Shown here one piece after another: positions 21,800 through 33,219 of a DNA stretch of 64,000 nucleotides. The notes below the pieces were generated by a model, which had not been told where the DNA came from, did no database searches, and saw only the letters and a list, made by a program, of their open reading frames with translations. The position numbers were made by a program, and so were the translations under genes. Source of the stretch: Muscardinus avellanarius (lineage: Eukaryota > Chordata > Mammalia > Rodentia > Gliridae); the NCBI GenBank assembly GCA_963383645.1, contig OY726565.1, forward strand, positions 26,018,966 to 26,082,965, written 5' to 3'. Every line of letters begins with the position of its first letter. Position 1 is the first letter of the stretch.

Positions 21800-22118
21800 C
21801 ATTTATTTATTTACTCAATCTTTGTGCTACTGGGGATTGAACCCAGGGCTGTTCTATTTCTGAGCTGCACCATGGCACGCACCTGTAATTCTAGTATATG
21901 GGAGGCTAATACAGGAGGATTACAGGTTTGAGGCCAGCCTCAGCAATGTCCCTGGGTTCAATTTCTGGTACCAAAAGGAAGGAAGAAAGGAAGAAAGGAG
22001 AAAGAGAAGGAAGAAAGGAAGGAAGGAAAGGTCTTGCTAAGTTGCCAAGAATACTGGATTCTTCTGTCTCAGCTTCAAGAGTAGTAGGATTATAGGTATG
22101 TACCACTGTGCCCAGCTA
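21800..22118 (-). mobile_element. B1-dID SINE interrupted by an opposite copy
   Basis: ID half at 21800-21867 and B1 half at 22030-22118, minus strand. Between them lies a plus-strand copy (21868-22030) with its middle deleted and a (GGAA)n tail. Confidence 0.7.
21868..22030 (+). mobile_element. Internally deleted B1-dID with (GGAA)n tail
   Basis: B1 5' part (CACGCACCTGTAATTCTAG) is joined directly to the ID end (GTCCCTGGGTTCAATTTC); the linker and ID 5' part are missing. The tail is a GGAA/AGAA microsatellite at 21973-22030. Confidence 0.7.
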
Positions 22119-22243
22119 GACTAATTTTTTTTTGAAGATTTAAAGAAGTTTATTAGAAAGATAGAAATACAGAAAATAGAAATACAGCCCCATGCCAAAA
22201 TGGCATGGGGGTGGGTGACTCGAAATGAATATAACCTAGACTA

Positions 22244-22462
22244 ATTTTTTTGTTGTTGTTTTTGCAGAACTAGGGATTAAACCCAGGGAATTCTACCTCT
22301 GAGCTACACCCCTATCCCTATTTTTAGTATTTATTTTGAGACATGATCTCACTAAATTGCAGAGGGCCTCACTAAGTAGCTGAGGCTGCCCACGAACCTG
22401 TGCTTCTCCTATGTCAACCTCCCAAGTACTGGGATTACAAGTGGGCACCACCATGCCTGACT
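22244..22462 (-). mobile_element. B1-dID SINE
   Basis: TTGTTGTTGTTTTTGCAGAACTAGGG head, ID and B1 complements ending CACCATGCCTGAC. Inserted within the ancient repeat. Confidence 0.88.
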
Positions 22463-23094
22463 TAGACTGGGTAATTTATAAACCACAAAAATCTAATTCT
22501 CACAGTCTGTATATTAAAGTCCAGGATCAAAATGCCAGCAGATTCAGTGTCTGGTCAGGGCCTGTTCCCCAAACACGGTGCCTTCTGCGCGTCCTCATAT
22601 GGAGGAAGGAGCTCTGCTCCGTGAGGCCTCTGAACAGCAGAGTCTTCATGCCCTAATCGCTTCCTTAGTGCTTCCACAAGGAGTATTAGGTCTCAACATG
22701 AATTCTGCAAGGGCCATTTAGATCAGGGAGAGTCTTTTCAGGGTTGAAACCCCTGACCTCCAAGCTTAGTATGGCTCTTCTCTCTTTCTCCTCTAGCTAG
22801 TAAATCTTTTATTTAAGCCCTGTACTTGGGGTTTCTAAAGAAAAAGGATGATTCTTCTCGTTTTAATCTACACTATTCATAAAACATTAGTTTGAGACTT
22901 CTTCATTTGACCCACACTCCTTTGGCTAATTTTACCCATCACTAGAGTTTCAGTCTAAAAGTCAACTTCCTAACCATGCCCTGTCCACCAAAAAAAAAAA
23001 AAAAAAAAAAATCTAAAAACCAACAGCAGTGAGTTGGGAGCCTGTTCTTTTGTTTTCTCATGGCATCCTGAACTGAAGTTTGAAATCGCACCTG

Positions 23095-23290
23095 TAAGCT
23101 GGGCACATGCTTGTAATCCCAGGATTTAGGAGGCTGAGATAGGAGGACCGCAGGTTCGTGACCAGCCTTAGCAATTTAGTGAGGCCCTCTGAAACTTAAT
23201 GAGACCCTGTTTAAAACTTGGGCTGGGGGTGTGGCTTGGAGATAAAATAGCCCTGGGTTAATTCCCAGTACCACACCCCCCCCACAGAAA
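23095..23290 (+). mobile_element. B1-dID SINE
   Basis: B1 half TAAGCTGGGCACATGCTTG with a small deletion; ID half GGTGTGGCTTGGAGATAAAATAG; C-rich tail. Confidence 0.88.
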
Positions 23291-23359
23291 TAAATAGCAC
23301 CTGCAGCCTATTACAGTGACTATCTACACGGGGAGAGTTATCCCTGTAAGAAGGTAGCA

Positions 23360-23562
23360 TGAGCAGGCCATGGTGGTGCATGCTTGTAACCCCAGTTGTT
23401 GGGAAACTGAGACAGGAGGATCACAGGTTTGAGCCTTAGCAAGCAGTAAGACTCTCATGAACCTAGTGAGACCCTGTTTCAAAAAAAAAATAGGGCTGGA
23501 GGTGTGGCTTGGAGGTAGAATGTCTCTAGGTTTAATTCCCAGTACAAAAAAAAAAAAAAAAG
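23360..23562 (+). mobile_element. B1-dID SINE
   Basis: GAGCAGGCCATGGTGGTGC start, ID half GGTGTGGCTTGGAGGTAG, 17-A tail. Confidence 0.88.
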
Positions 23563-23573
23563 GTAATACATTT

Positions 23574-23785
23574 TTTTTTGGGGGGGGGGTTCTGGGTATG
23601 GAACCCAGTGGCATTCGACCTCCAAGCTACACTCCCTGCCCAATTTTTTCCCCATTATTTTGAAAAAGGGTCTCACTGAGTTTCGGAGGGTCTCACTAAG
23701 TAGCTGAGGCTGTCCGCGAACCGCGATCCTCTGGTCTCCGCCTCCCGAATGCTGGGATTACAAGCGTGCGCCACCACGCCCGGCT
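23574..23785 (-). mobile_element. B1-dID SINE, CpG-rich B1
   Basis: Faces the preceding plus-strand copy. GGGTATGGAACCCAGTGGC; B1 end GCGTGCGCCACCACGCCCGGC. Diverged direct repeats AAGGTAATACA / AAGGTCATACT. Confidence 0.9.
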
Positions 23786-23915
23786 AAGGTCATACTTTTA
23801 AGAACACTTTTCATGTTTATATGCTCTTATGTTAAAGAGGTAGAAGACACAGTTCCATTCTTCAAGGAATTTATAATCAAGTTGTGGAAAAAAAGGCATA
23901 TGTAAAACCAATAGT

Positions 23916-24112
23916 AGCCGGGCGTGGTGGCGCACGCGTGTTATCCCCGCGCTTGGGAGGCGGAGACAGGAGGATCTCGCGGGTTCGAAGCCAGCCGCCC
24001 GCGCTGGCTTAGGAGACCCTGTTTCTAAATAAAAATGTAAAAATAGGTCTGGGAGTATAGCCCGGAGGTAGTAGGGTTTCCAGGAACCCCAGTACCACAC
24101 ACACACAAAAAA
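23916..24112 (+). mobile_element. B1-dID SINE, young subfamily, intact B box
   Basis: Begins GCCGGGCGTGGTGGCGCACG. A perfect Pol III B box GGTTCGAAGCC lies at 23982-23992. The 3' end is GGGTTTCCAGGAACCCCAGTACC with a (CA)n/A tail. Confidence 0.94.
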
Positions 24113-24599
24113 ATTTAAAAAACCCCACATAATTACATAATGCTGAAAATACAGATTAATTTCAAGACTGGTACCACGATTAGATCCATGTGGATTTATA
24201 GACAAGGCTGACTAGTCATGATAGAGCCATCTAAGGACTCCTCATAGGGAAGTTGAGAAAATTCCAAATGGCTAAATGTTGGTGTTCATATAGGACCATG
24301 GAAGGGAGTTCAGGGCAGTATTTTAGGCCAAGTGAATAAAATAAACAAAAATTTAAAAATTGGAATGAACTAAGAGGATGGGTAAAATTAGCTAGACTGA
24401 GAAGGCTGGGACGTGGAAGAAGGGATCTCAGACAAAGGTTGTAGCAAGAATGAAGCATAAGGAAGCAATAGCCGTACTAGACAGAACACTCAGTAGTATA
24501 GTGTGGTTGTGGGAAGCAGGAAACCCTCGTAGGTCCCTAAGCAGGTAGTGGACTCCTGCTCCCATGACTCCCAGGGAATCCCCTCCAGGGTCCATGCCC

Positions 24600-25010
24600 T
24601 TCTATAGTTGTCTCCCATGCTGATTCTGAGCTTTGGCCAGTAGGATATCAGCCGATACGACCCTTAGTGCATTGCAGTTTGTCCTTTTGGAGTACTGCTT
24701 TTGTTCTGTCAGCAAGACCAGGCTAGTCTCCTTGAGGAGGAGAGGGCAGGGGGAGAGAGAATACCTGAAGGGGGAGGCCTGGCTATCCCAGTCATTCCAG
24801 CCATCCCTGCTGAGGCCCCAGACTTCAGAGTGAGGACATCTTTTACCTCTCTGCCAAAGATGGGGCACCAGATGATCATAGTTGCCTCTGGAGAGGTAAC
24901 AGAACCATCTAGCTGAGCCCAGCCAGAACCACTGGCCCATGGAATTGTGAGCCATTGGTTTAAGCTAAGTTTTGGAGTAGATTGTTACATAGCAGAAAAA
25001 TAAATGCAAC
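24600..25010 (+). mobile_element. MLT1-like (MaLR) LTR remnant
   Basis: Text such as TGATTCTGAGCTTTGGCCAG, CTGAGCCCAGCCAGAACC and GTGAGCCATTGGTTTAAGC, then TAAGTTTTGGAGTAGATTGTTAC, is the typical end of MLT1-type LTRs. Assignment is from memory. Confidence 0.55.
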
Positions 25011-25014
25011 AAGT

Positions 25015-25228
25015 CCCCTCCCCCTTTTACTAAGGACTGAATACAGGGTCAGTCTACTGCTGAGCTCCGCCCTTAGCCCTATTTTATTTTATTTTTTATT
25101 TCAAAACAGGTCTCACCAAGTTCCAGAGGGCCTACTTAAGTTTCTGAGGCTGGCTGCAAAATCGCAATCCTCCTGTCTTGGCCTCGCGAGTGCTGGGATT
25201 ATGAGCATGCACCACCACACCTGGTCAA
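25015..25228 (-). mobile_element. B1-dID SINE
   Basis: Starts just after the LTR end. CTAAGGACTGAATACAGGG, B1 complement ending CACCACACCTGGTC. Confidence 0.87.
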
Positions 25229-25339
25229 ATCCTGCAAGTTTTAAAATGAACGATTTTCTCCTGTAACTCTTGCTCACCTGTGCAGTTCGTCACATGTAGT
25301 TTACATTAATACTTAAAGCATATTGGTTTCATTCTCACG

Positions 25340-26085
25340 GTTCAGTCCCAGGCTATCTTCTGTTTTCACTCAGTTTTTCCCCCTCGTGTGATTTCAAACA
25401 CTCGCACCACTTCATTAAATGCGTTCATGTATTTTTACTTATGTACTCCCAGTCACTCATCTATGCCTCTAGCCCAGATCTTTTCTTGAGCTTCAGACTC
25501 AGAAACCAAGTGCCTACCAGACGGCTCCAACTGACATGTCAATGGCATTTCAAACTTATGATCACTGTGAAACATTACTTAGTCTGGTATTTCCCACTAA
25601 ATAAATGATATAATCTACCCAGTTGCACAAGGCAGGAAATTCAGAATTATTCTTGATACCTGCTTCTCCCTTACTTCCTTCTATTGTCCGTTGCCTCTGT
25701 ATCATATGTATATGTATGCATGTTGCTGTATGTATACACTGCTATGTATTGTTAGCTTTACCTTCTTTAATCAAATTCACCCAATTCTTACCAGCTCCAT
25801 AGCCATTATCCTAATCTAATCATCACCATCTCATCTAGACTACTGCAAAATACACTTAACTGGTCTTCCTGCATCCACTCTTGCCTACATTCAATCTGTT
25901 CCTATATTGCTGCCAGGAGTGGTTTTTTCTCCTCTCTCAAAACATAAATCTGATCATGCCAGTGCAGAGTTTAAAATATTTCAATAAGTTCCTATTACTC
26001 TTCAGATAAGATCAAAACCCCAGTCATAGCCAATAAACTGCTGGCTCAAATTCCCTATGAAGTAGATGCTAAGATGGGAATAGAC
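25340..26085 (+). mobile_element. L2-like ancient LINE fragment
   Basis: Pieces in the expected order for this old element: CTCTAGCCCAGATCTTTTC, TTCTTGATACCTGCTTC, ATCTCATCTAGACTACTGC, CTGGTCTTCCTGCATCC, CATAAATCTGATCATGCC. The layout is shared with 35270-36095 and about 60040-60780. Confidence 0.55.
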
Positions 26086-26126
26086 ATGAAAGATATTTAA
26101 TAAAAAGGGAGCCTATTAAGAATAAA

Positions 26127-26324
26127 TGAGCTGGGTGTGATGGCACACGCTTGTAATCCCTGTGCTTGGAAGGCTGAGACAGGAGGATTGCACAGGTTTG
26201 AAGCCAGCCTCAGCTACTTAGTGAGGCTCTCAGCAACTTAGTGAGACCCTGTTTCCAAATAAAATATAAAATAAGTTTGAGAGTATAGCCCGGAGGTAGA
26301 AAGCCCCTGGGTTCCACCCCAGTA

Positions 26325-26377
<53 letters not shown>
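26127..26377 (+). mobile_element. B1-dID SINE with (CA)n tail
   Basis: Complete element; AGTACCACAC continues into about 24 CA units (26328-26375). Confidence 0.93.
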
Positions 26378-26605
26378 GAGGGCTGGTGAAAGGGGATATC
26401 TGATGATGGAAATATTAACTATATGTTAATATCAACTATATGTTAATATTAACTACATTTTAATAATCCTTATGGCGAGGAGGGAGCAGGGAGGGACCTA
26501 ATGGGAAACACACAACAAATACTGTGTGTATTTATGTTTCTACCATTCTGAACCTCACTATGATATATAATAACAATGTACCAATAAAACAATAAAAAAG
26601 AATTA
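26378..26605 (+). mobile_element. L1 3'UTR end
   Basis: GGAGGGAGCAGGGAGGGACC, CTGTGTGTATTTATGTTTC, CACTATGATATATAATAAC and AATGTACCAATAAAAC: the 3' terminus of the lineage L1, with a TTAATATTAACTA duplication inside. Confidence 0.65.
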
Positions 26606-27990
26606 GTGGGAGATGGAGAATGTATGAGAACTTTCAGGGTGCCATGCAAGGAAGATAGGGAGGAAGGAGGACTGGAGAGGAAGAGGCTCAGATGGCATCA
26701 AAGTTCTGAGAAAACTTTGGCCAGGCCAATGGGCTCTTTGAACCAACGTTGCCATTAAAGGAATCTCTTGCTTTTTAGGAGTGGCCTCCTCTCTGCCCCA
26801 TTCCCCCAGTGCCCATGTTCACTCATTGTCTAGGAAAAGCCCAAAGGAAGTCTGGCTGTGGTGTGACACGGTGGTGGATCTAGAGGAACAACATATCAGA
26901 TGATCAGCGCTTGCCTGTGGTAGAAGTGAGGGTGGGCTTTAATGACCACAGGGCCCGTGTGGTTCCACCCTGCTCACTGCCCCAGCTTTGCCTTGTATCA
27001 TGTGCCTTTTGTGGTATCACACTCTCTATACAGGTCTTTTGTTGCTTCCTTGAACATGAATGTCATGCATTTCCAGTTTCTCTCCCTAACACAAACAGCG
27101 ATTCCTTTTGATTAATCTCTTACTTCTCAGCCAGTTACCTCAACTTAGAGAAGATCCTCATGACTGGGGCCATATCTCCCTTTCACACATCTTCATGCCA
27201 CTGTTTTCCTTTCTTTCATCACATTCCTGTGATTATTTAATGCTGTTTCTCTTCTAACCCAGACTGTAAGTACTTAAGAATAAAAAGTGTGCCTTTTTCA
27301 CTTGTGAATATATGTCCAGTGAGTAGCATATAGTCTATGATCATAATATTTGTGCTGAATGAATGAACATGAGAAAGGAGACTTGAGTCCCTGATTTGCT
27401 GGCGCTTTGGCCACTTTTGACCTTTTTAGCTGCTTTATCTTTCTGGGCTTGGTAAATAGTTGACCTGACTTGAGGTTCACAGAGCCTAAGAAAATGGTAT
27501 TCGGTGAATTAGGGTCAAGAAGAGTCAGGAACAAAGAGGCTCACTAATTGTGAGGAGCTGCTGAATGGAATTACAGGAGATATTTTAAGAAAGAAATGCA
27601 GTGACTAGGTCACTTACTGGACAGTTCATTTATTTGAAATTAAATCAGATATCTAAGCAGACAATTGAGATTGTAGAGTTCCTAATGTTAAAGGCAGGGA
27701 AGTTGGAAAGTGGATTCTGAATGGGGAGGAAGATGAAGAATGACTTCTAAATAGAGCCAGACTTTTCTAGTGGAAGCAGGTAGAAGGCCACTTTGAGATG
27801 TAGAAATGAGGCTGATGTGAGCAGCATGAAGGCCCCCGAGTCTCCTCCACCACAGGGCCTATTACAGCAGCCAAATCCTGGAAATCTGCTTGGGCGAGGG
27901 GGCAGGAGAAGCTTGCTCTCAATGTGCACCGGAGAGAGCCCAGAGATAACTTGAGGGAATGCCATGGAGAAAACAAGATATTTATCTTGC
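26606..27990. other. Intergenic; part L2-like
   Basis: About 26990-27370 resembles an L2 3' end (CTTTTTCACTTGTGAATATATG, then TTTGTGCTGAATGAATGAA). The rest has no recognisable gene or repeat. Minus-strand frames of 72-78 codons have no domain. Confidence 0.4.
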
Positions 27991-27991
27991 T

Positions 27992-28152
27992 GGCCATGGT
28001 GGCACAGACGTATAATATCAGCTACTTGGGAGTCTGAGGCAGGAGGATCTCAAGTTTTGAGTTCAGCCTGGGTAACTTAGCAAGATCCTGTCTCAAAATA
28101 AAAAAGAACTGGGGTATGTATAGCTTAGGGTTCAATTGCCAGCATTGCAGGT
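27992..28152 (+). mobile_element. B1-dID SINE, old
   Basis: GCCATGGTGGCACAGACG start and a shortened ID half (GTATGTATAGCTTAGGG). Confidence 0.8.
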
Positions 28153-28445
28153 CTCTTTATGTCTTTTGCTATTTTTCATGTGTCGTTTGTCTTTTAATTA
28201 CTGATATGGAAGAGTTCCTTATATAGTCCTTAAACAAATCCTTTGTATTAATCATGCTTATAAACATATTCCCCAAACTTACAGCTTGTATTTTATTTTC
28301 ATAATATATTTGTACAGCAGAAATTCTTTTAGTGAAGTATGATTTTCAAATTGTTTTATGATCAGTGCATTTTATGTCCTAAAAAATCTGGCTATCCTGA
28401 GGTAGAAAAGGATGAATGGCATTTTCAAGCAATTTAAATTATTAG

Positions 28446-28619
28446 CTGCTGGACGTGGTGGTGCATGCTTGTAATCCCAGTACTTGGGAGGCTGAGACAG
28501 GACAGGTTCAGCTACTTAGTGAGGCTCTCAGCAACTTAGTGAGACCCTGTTTCCAAATAAAATATAAAATAGGTCTTGGAGTATAGCCTGGAGGTAGAAG
28601 GCCACTGGGTTTAATTTCC

Positions 28620-28668
<49 letters not shown>
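28446..28668 (+). mobile_element. B1-dID SINE with (CA)n tail
   Basis: B1 internally shortened after GAGACAGGACAGG; GGAGTATAGCCTGGAGGTAG; (CA)n at 28626-28666. Confidence 0.92.
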
Positions 28669-28767
28669 AAATATAAGCCTATTTCTTTTCTCCTTTCCTC
28701 CTATAATATTGCTATTTTTATGAAGTTACTGAGATGACCTACATCATTTAGTTAGAAGGTAAAAAAT

Positions 28768-28911
28768 AAACTGGGCATGGTGGTGCACTCTTATAATCTA
28801 AGCACGTGGAAGACTGATATAGAAGACTGCAAGTTTGAGGCCAGCCTCAGCAACTGGGATACCCTCTTGGGCTGGGAGTGTAGCTCAGAGGGCCCCTGGA
28901 GTCAATTCCTA

Positions 28912-28951
<40 letters not shown>
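28768..28951 (+). mobile_element. B1-dID SINE with (CA)n tail
   Basis: Old B1 half; ID half lost part of its middle (CTCAGAGGGCCCCTGG). (CA)n at 28914-28950. Confidence 0.87.
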
Positions 28952-28953
<2 letters not shown>

Positions 28954-28967
28954 AAAAATGAAAATAG

Positions 28968-29168
28968 ATTCAGGCATGGTGGCACACACCTCTAATTCTT
29001 GTACTTGGGAGGCTGAGACAGGAAGACTGCAGGTTCCAGGACAGTCTCAGCAAGTAGTGAGACTCTCATCAGTCAAACGAGACCCTGTTTCAAAATAAAA
29101 ATAAAATAGGGCTGGGGGTGTGGCTGCTCCAGGGTTCAAATCCCAGTACCCTTCCCCCGCCAAAAACA
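28968..29168 (+). mobile_element. B1-dID SINE
   Basis: GGCATGGTGGCACACACC; ID half lacks GGAGGTAGAATG. Confidence 0.87.
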
Positions 29169-29181
29169 AAATGAAAATGGC

Positions 29182-29379
29182 GGCCGGGCGTGGTGGCGCA
29201 CGCTTGTAATCCCCGCGCTTGGGAGGCAGAGACAGGAGGATCGCGCAGGTTCGAAGCCAGCCGCGTGTGCTGGCTTAGGAGACCCTGTTTCCAAATAAAA
29301 TTGTAAAAATAGGTCTGGGAGTGTAGCCCAGAGGTAGAAGGGCTTCCAGGAACCCCAGTACCACCAAAAAAATATATAT
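29182..29379 (+). mobile_element. B1-dID SINE, young subfamily, intact B box
   Basis: GCCGGGCGTGGTGGCGCACG start, B box GGTTCGAAGCC at 29248-29258, GGGCTTCCAGGAACCCCAG end. Perfect direct repeats ATGAAAATGGC at 29171 and 29380. Confidence 0.95.
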
Positions 29380-29509
29380 ATGAAAATGGCTGGAAACTTT
29401 GTGCGTAAAATGTCTCATCCTAAAAAGTTTACCAAACTTCAAAGACTAGAAAGGAAGGCTTTTCTTTCAAGACTAGGAAAGAGGCTGATTTATTTAAGAA
29501 TATACTGTT

Positions 29510-29838
29510 TTAGAACATTCAGCTACTATAACAAAATACCTTAAACTAGGCGGCCTATAAACCGAAGACATTTATTGCTCACAGCTCTGGAGGCTAGGAA
29601 GTCAGAGACAGGCACCTGTCACCTGGTGTCTAGGTGAGGCCTCCTCTGTGGCTCATTGACGGTGTCCTCTTGCTTCACCCATCAGTCAACAGCTCCCTTG
29701 GGCCTCTTTTAGAAAGGCATGAATCCCATTCATGAGGGTTCTGTTTTAAGAACCCTAACTCTTAGTACTATCAAGTTGGAGATTAGGTTTTAATGTATGA
29801 ATTTTGGGGTCACACAGACATTTAGATCATAGCAAGTG
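29510..29838 (+). mobile_element. Ancient dispersed repeat
   Basis: ACTATAACAAAATACCTTAAAC, GACATTTATTGCTCACAGC, ATGAATCCCATTCATGAGGG, ACACAGACATTTAGATCATAGC. Same unassigned family as 14945-15340. Confidence 0.6.
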
Positions 29839-29889
29839 CTCTTCCACTTCCAAAAGAGGCTGTGTGGCTCACTATTAATAATGTTGGTG

Positions 29890-30122
29890 CTAGCCGGGCG
29901 TGGTGGCGCACACGTGTAATCCCAGTACTTGGGAGGCTGGAACTGGAGGACCACACAGGTTCAAAGCCAGCCTCAGCTACTTAGCGGGACTCTCAGCAAC
30001 TTAGTGAGACCCTGTTTCCAAATAAAATATAATAAATAGGTCTGGGAGTGTAGCCCAGAGGCATATGGCCCCTGGGTTCCATCTTCAGTATCAAAAGAAA
30101 GAAAAAATAAATAAAATAATAT
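29890..30122 (+). mobile_element. B1-dID SINE
   Basis: GCCGGGCGTGGTGGCGCACACG; ID half CTGGGAGTGTAGCCCAGAGG; (AAAT)n tail. Confidence 0.92.
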
Positions 30123-30330
30123 TGGTGCTTTACATAAATCTGTTTTATTTTGACTTTTTATATGTAACAAGGAAAAGAGGAATGCATCGGAAGACTCACA
30201 TGTGTGAATTGTGTGGTCAATATATTCCTTGTCCATCAGGCATCCATAGTCACATTTTTATGTCTGGGAAAAGGAACACCAGCTATCTTTATTTCCTGAC
30301 ACTTTTCTTTATTCCTTTAAAATATTTTGT

Positions 30331-32815
30331 TTTACATTTTCTTTTTCTTTTTCCATTGGTGCATTGTAGTCATATATATTAATGGGATACAAGATGGTAG
30401 AGACCTATATGCACACATCACTCATTTAACCCTTCTTCATTTCCTTCCCACTCCCTCCTTCTCATGTTTGGCTTAGTAACTGATATGTTTGAGAATGTAC
30501 ATCATGTACATTAAGGGATTTCCTCCTTCCCCCACCATCCCCCTCAGTTACATCATCTAAATCTTATTTGCTCATCTAAAGTTTCTCCTTCTTCTAGAGT
30601 TCCTCCTATGGCCCCTTTTCTCCCTAGTTTCCACATATTAGGAAGAGCATGTAAATTTTTACATCTAGTGACTCACTAATCTCAATTCATTCTCATTTAC
30701 TAGTTCCATCCATTTTGTTCTTCTTTATGACATAATTTTTTTCTTCATGGCTAAGTAAAATTCTATTTTGTATATATACCATAGTTTTGTAATCCTTTCA
30801 TCGGTTGATGGACATCTTGGCAGGTTCCATAGCTTGGCAATTGTGAATTGTGTAGCTGTGAACATAGATCCCAATGCATTATTTTGGTAGTTTGGTTTTC
30901 ATTATTTTGGGTAGATGCCCAGAAGTGGTATTGCTGAATCATGTGGTAGGTTCATTCCCATTCTTTTGAGGCTCCTCCATACTGTTTTCCACTAAACCAT
31001 GTGCTAGAGTTCCCACTTCTCCACACCCTCATCAGCATTTCTGGTTGTGTTTTGAAAGATTGCCATTCTAATTGGAGTTAGGTGAAATCTCAGGTATTTT
31101 TGGTTTGCATCTCTCTGATTGCTTATGATGCTGAACATTTTTTCATATATTTTGGTCATTTGAATTTCTTCTTTTGTGAAGTGTCTACTTAATTCACTTG
31201 ATTGGGTTATTTGTTTTCTTAGTGGTGAGTTTTTGAGTTCTCTGTATATTCTAGATACTAGTACCCTATCAGAGGAGTAATTGGCAAAATTTTTCTCCTC
31301 TGTCAGCTCTCTGTTGAGGTTCTTGATAGTTTCCTTTGCTGTACAGAAGCTCTTCAGTTTTAATGCAATCCAATGTATTGATCCTCCTTTTAATTTCTGT
31401 GCCTTTGGAGTCTTATTGAGAAAGTTTTTACCTGTGCCTATGTATTGAAATGTTGAACCTATGTCAAGAAGCTGTAAGGTCTCTGGTCTGATTTCCAAGT
31501 CTTTTATTCATCTTGAATTGTTCTTATGCAGGGTGAGAAAGTGGGGTTTATTTTTCATTTTTCTGCATGTAGTTAACCAGCTTTGCCAACACCATTTGTT
31601 GAAGAGGCTATTTTTTTCCAATGTATGTTTTTGGCTCCTTTTTCAAAAATAAACTGGCTGTAAGTATGCATATTTGTTTCTGAGTCTTTTATTCTGCTCC
31701 TGTTTTTGTTATTGGTCTATGTACCTGTTTTTGTGCTAATACCATGCTGTTTTTATGACTATGGCTCTATAGTATAGTTTGAAGTCAGGTATTGTGATGC
31801 CTCCTGCATGGTTATTGTTACTGGAAACTACTTTGGCTATTCTGGGGTTTTTGTTGTTCCAAATGAATTTAAGGACTGATTTTTCTGTCTCTGAGGAAAT
31901 TATGTTGGATATTTAATGAGTATTGAATTTAATCTGAAGATCACTTTTGGAAAAAATGACCATTTTGATATTATTCTGCCTATCCAAGAGCATGGAAGAT
32001 CTTCCCATCTCCTAAGACTTCTTAAATTTCATTTTTCAGTGTTTTATAATATTCTTTGTAGAGGTATTTTACCTCCTTGATTAGGTTTATTCCTAAGTAT
32101 TTTTTTTGGTGGGATATTTTAAGTGGAAGTGTTTTCTGGATTTCTTCTTCAGTGGACTTATGGTTGGCATACAGCAAAGCTTCTGATTTTTTAAGATTGA
32201 TTTTGTATCTAGACACTTTGCTGGATTTGTTGATTGGTTCTATAAGCTTTTTGGTTGAGTTTGTTGGATCTTCTAAGTATATGTCATGTCATCTGGAAAT
32301 AATGAAAGTTTGAGTTATTCTTTTCCTATTTGTACTCCTTTGATTTCCTTTTCTTGCCTTATTGGTCTGGCTAGAGTTTCAAGTACTATATTGAAAAGAA
32401 GTGATAATGGATATCCTTGTCTTGTTCCTGTTTTTAGGGGAAACTCTTTGCAGTTTTTCCATTTTTATATTTTATTTTATTTTATTTTATTTTATTTTAT
32501 TTTATTTTATTTTATTTTATTTTATTTTGTGGTACTGGAGATTGAACCCAGAGGCATTCTACCTCTGAGCTATACCTCCAACCCAATTTTTTATTCTGTA
32601 TTTTGAAACAGGGTTTAGGTTGCAGTAGGCCTAAGTGGCTGAGGCTGGCTGCAAACCTGGATCCTCCTGTTCCAGCCTCCCAAGTACCGGGATTACAAGC
32701 ATATGCCACCATGCCCAGCTTCCCCTGTTTCATATGATGTTGGTTGTGGGCCTATTGTATATTGCCTTATTATGTTGAGGTATGTTCCTTCCATTCCGAT
32801 TCTCTATAGTGCTTT
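30331..32815 (-). mobile_element. L1 fragment: ORF2 C-terminal half and 3'UTR
   Basis: Minus strand. The 3'UTR (about 30331-31000) is followed by ORF2 sequence. Translated pieces at 32022-32216 include YANHKSTEEEIQKTLP and KKYLGINLIKEVKYLYK, the conserved region of L1 ORF2 downstream of the RT catalytic motif; 31004-31498 gives further ORF2-like peptides. Frames are broken, so it is inactive. A SINE (32465-32722) splits it and L1 sequence resumes at TATGATGTTGGTTGTGGGCC. The 5' part of the element is missing. Confidence 0.9.
32465..32722 (-). mobile_element. B1-dID SINE with (ATTTT)n head, inside L1
   Basis: About 13 ATTTT units (32465-32528), ID complement GGTACTGGAGATTGAACCC, B1 complement ending CACCATGCCCAGC. 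Confidence 0.92.
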
Positions 32816-33215
32816 ATCTATGGTTCATCTTGACTTCCTGGACATCATCAGTGGAAGCTACTATTCCCTACTGAGAGCTGTGACTAGGTGCTTCCTTACT
32901 AACCACAACAAATCATCTCTGGCCTCGAGAATATTATCATAGTTTGGCTGCTTCCACTTCATTTTACCCACACATACACCTTATGTTCCATGATTAACTC
33001 GCACTGTTACTTGCCCTCGAGCCTTTTTTCTTTTTTCCTTCTAACAATTTTCATCCCTCTTTCTCAACATTTCACAGAACTCTTTCCATCACAATCCCTG
33101 GAAGCCTCATCAGCTAATTTATCTTCTCCTTGAGCTAAAGGCCAGTTGTGAAGGAAAACACTGAACTGTACAGACTAATGAGTATACGCTGTATGTGTTG
33201 TCTGAAATGGAAATA
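32816..33215. other. Unassigned, possibly ancient LINE
   Basis: Pyrimidine-rich text (GACTTCCTGGACATCATCAG, CTTTCTCAACATTTCACAG) without clear identity. It may be the upstream part of the L2-like element resumed at 33540. Confidence 0.3.
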
Positions 33216-33219
33216 ATAA

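Larger units (their letters stand above)
21740..22760 (+). mobile_element. Ancient dispersed repeat split by SINEs
   Basis: Starts GGCTGTTATAACACAAAACACC (21749), resumes after SINE insertions at GACTGGGTAATTTATAAACC (22467), and continues through GCCAGCAGATTCAGTGTCTGG to about 22720. Same old family as 14945-15340 and 29510-29835. Confidence 0.6.

Noticed and set aside
24082..28950. Regular repeats as possible CRISPR array or operon-like structures
   Set aside because: Spacing comes from SINE tails and microsatellites in eukaryotic DNA; no direct repeat-spacer pattern or cas genes.
31004..31498. 164-codon minus-strand frame
   Set aside because: It is part of a decayed L1 ORF2, not an independent gene.
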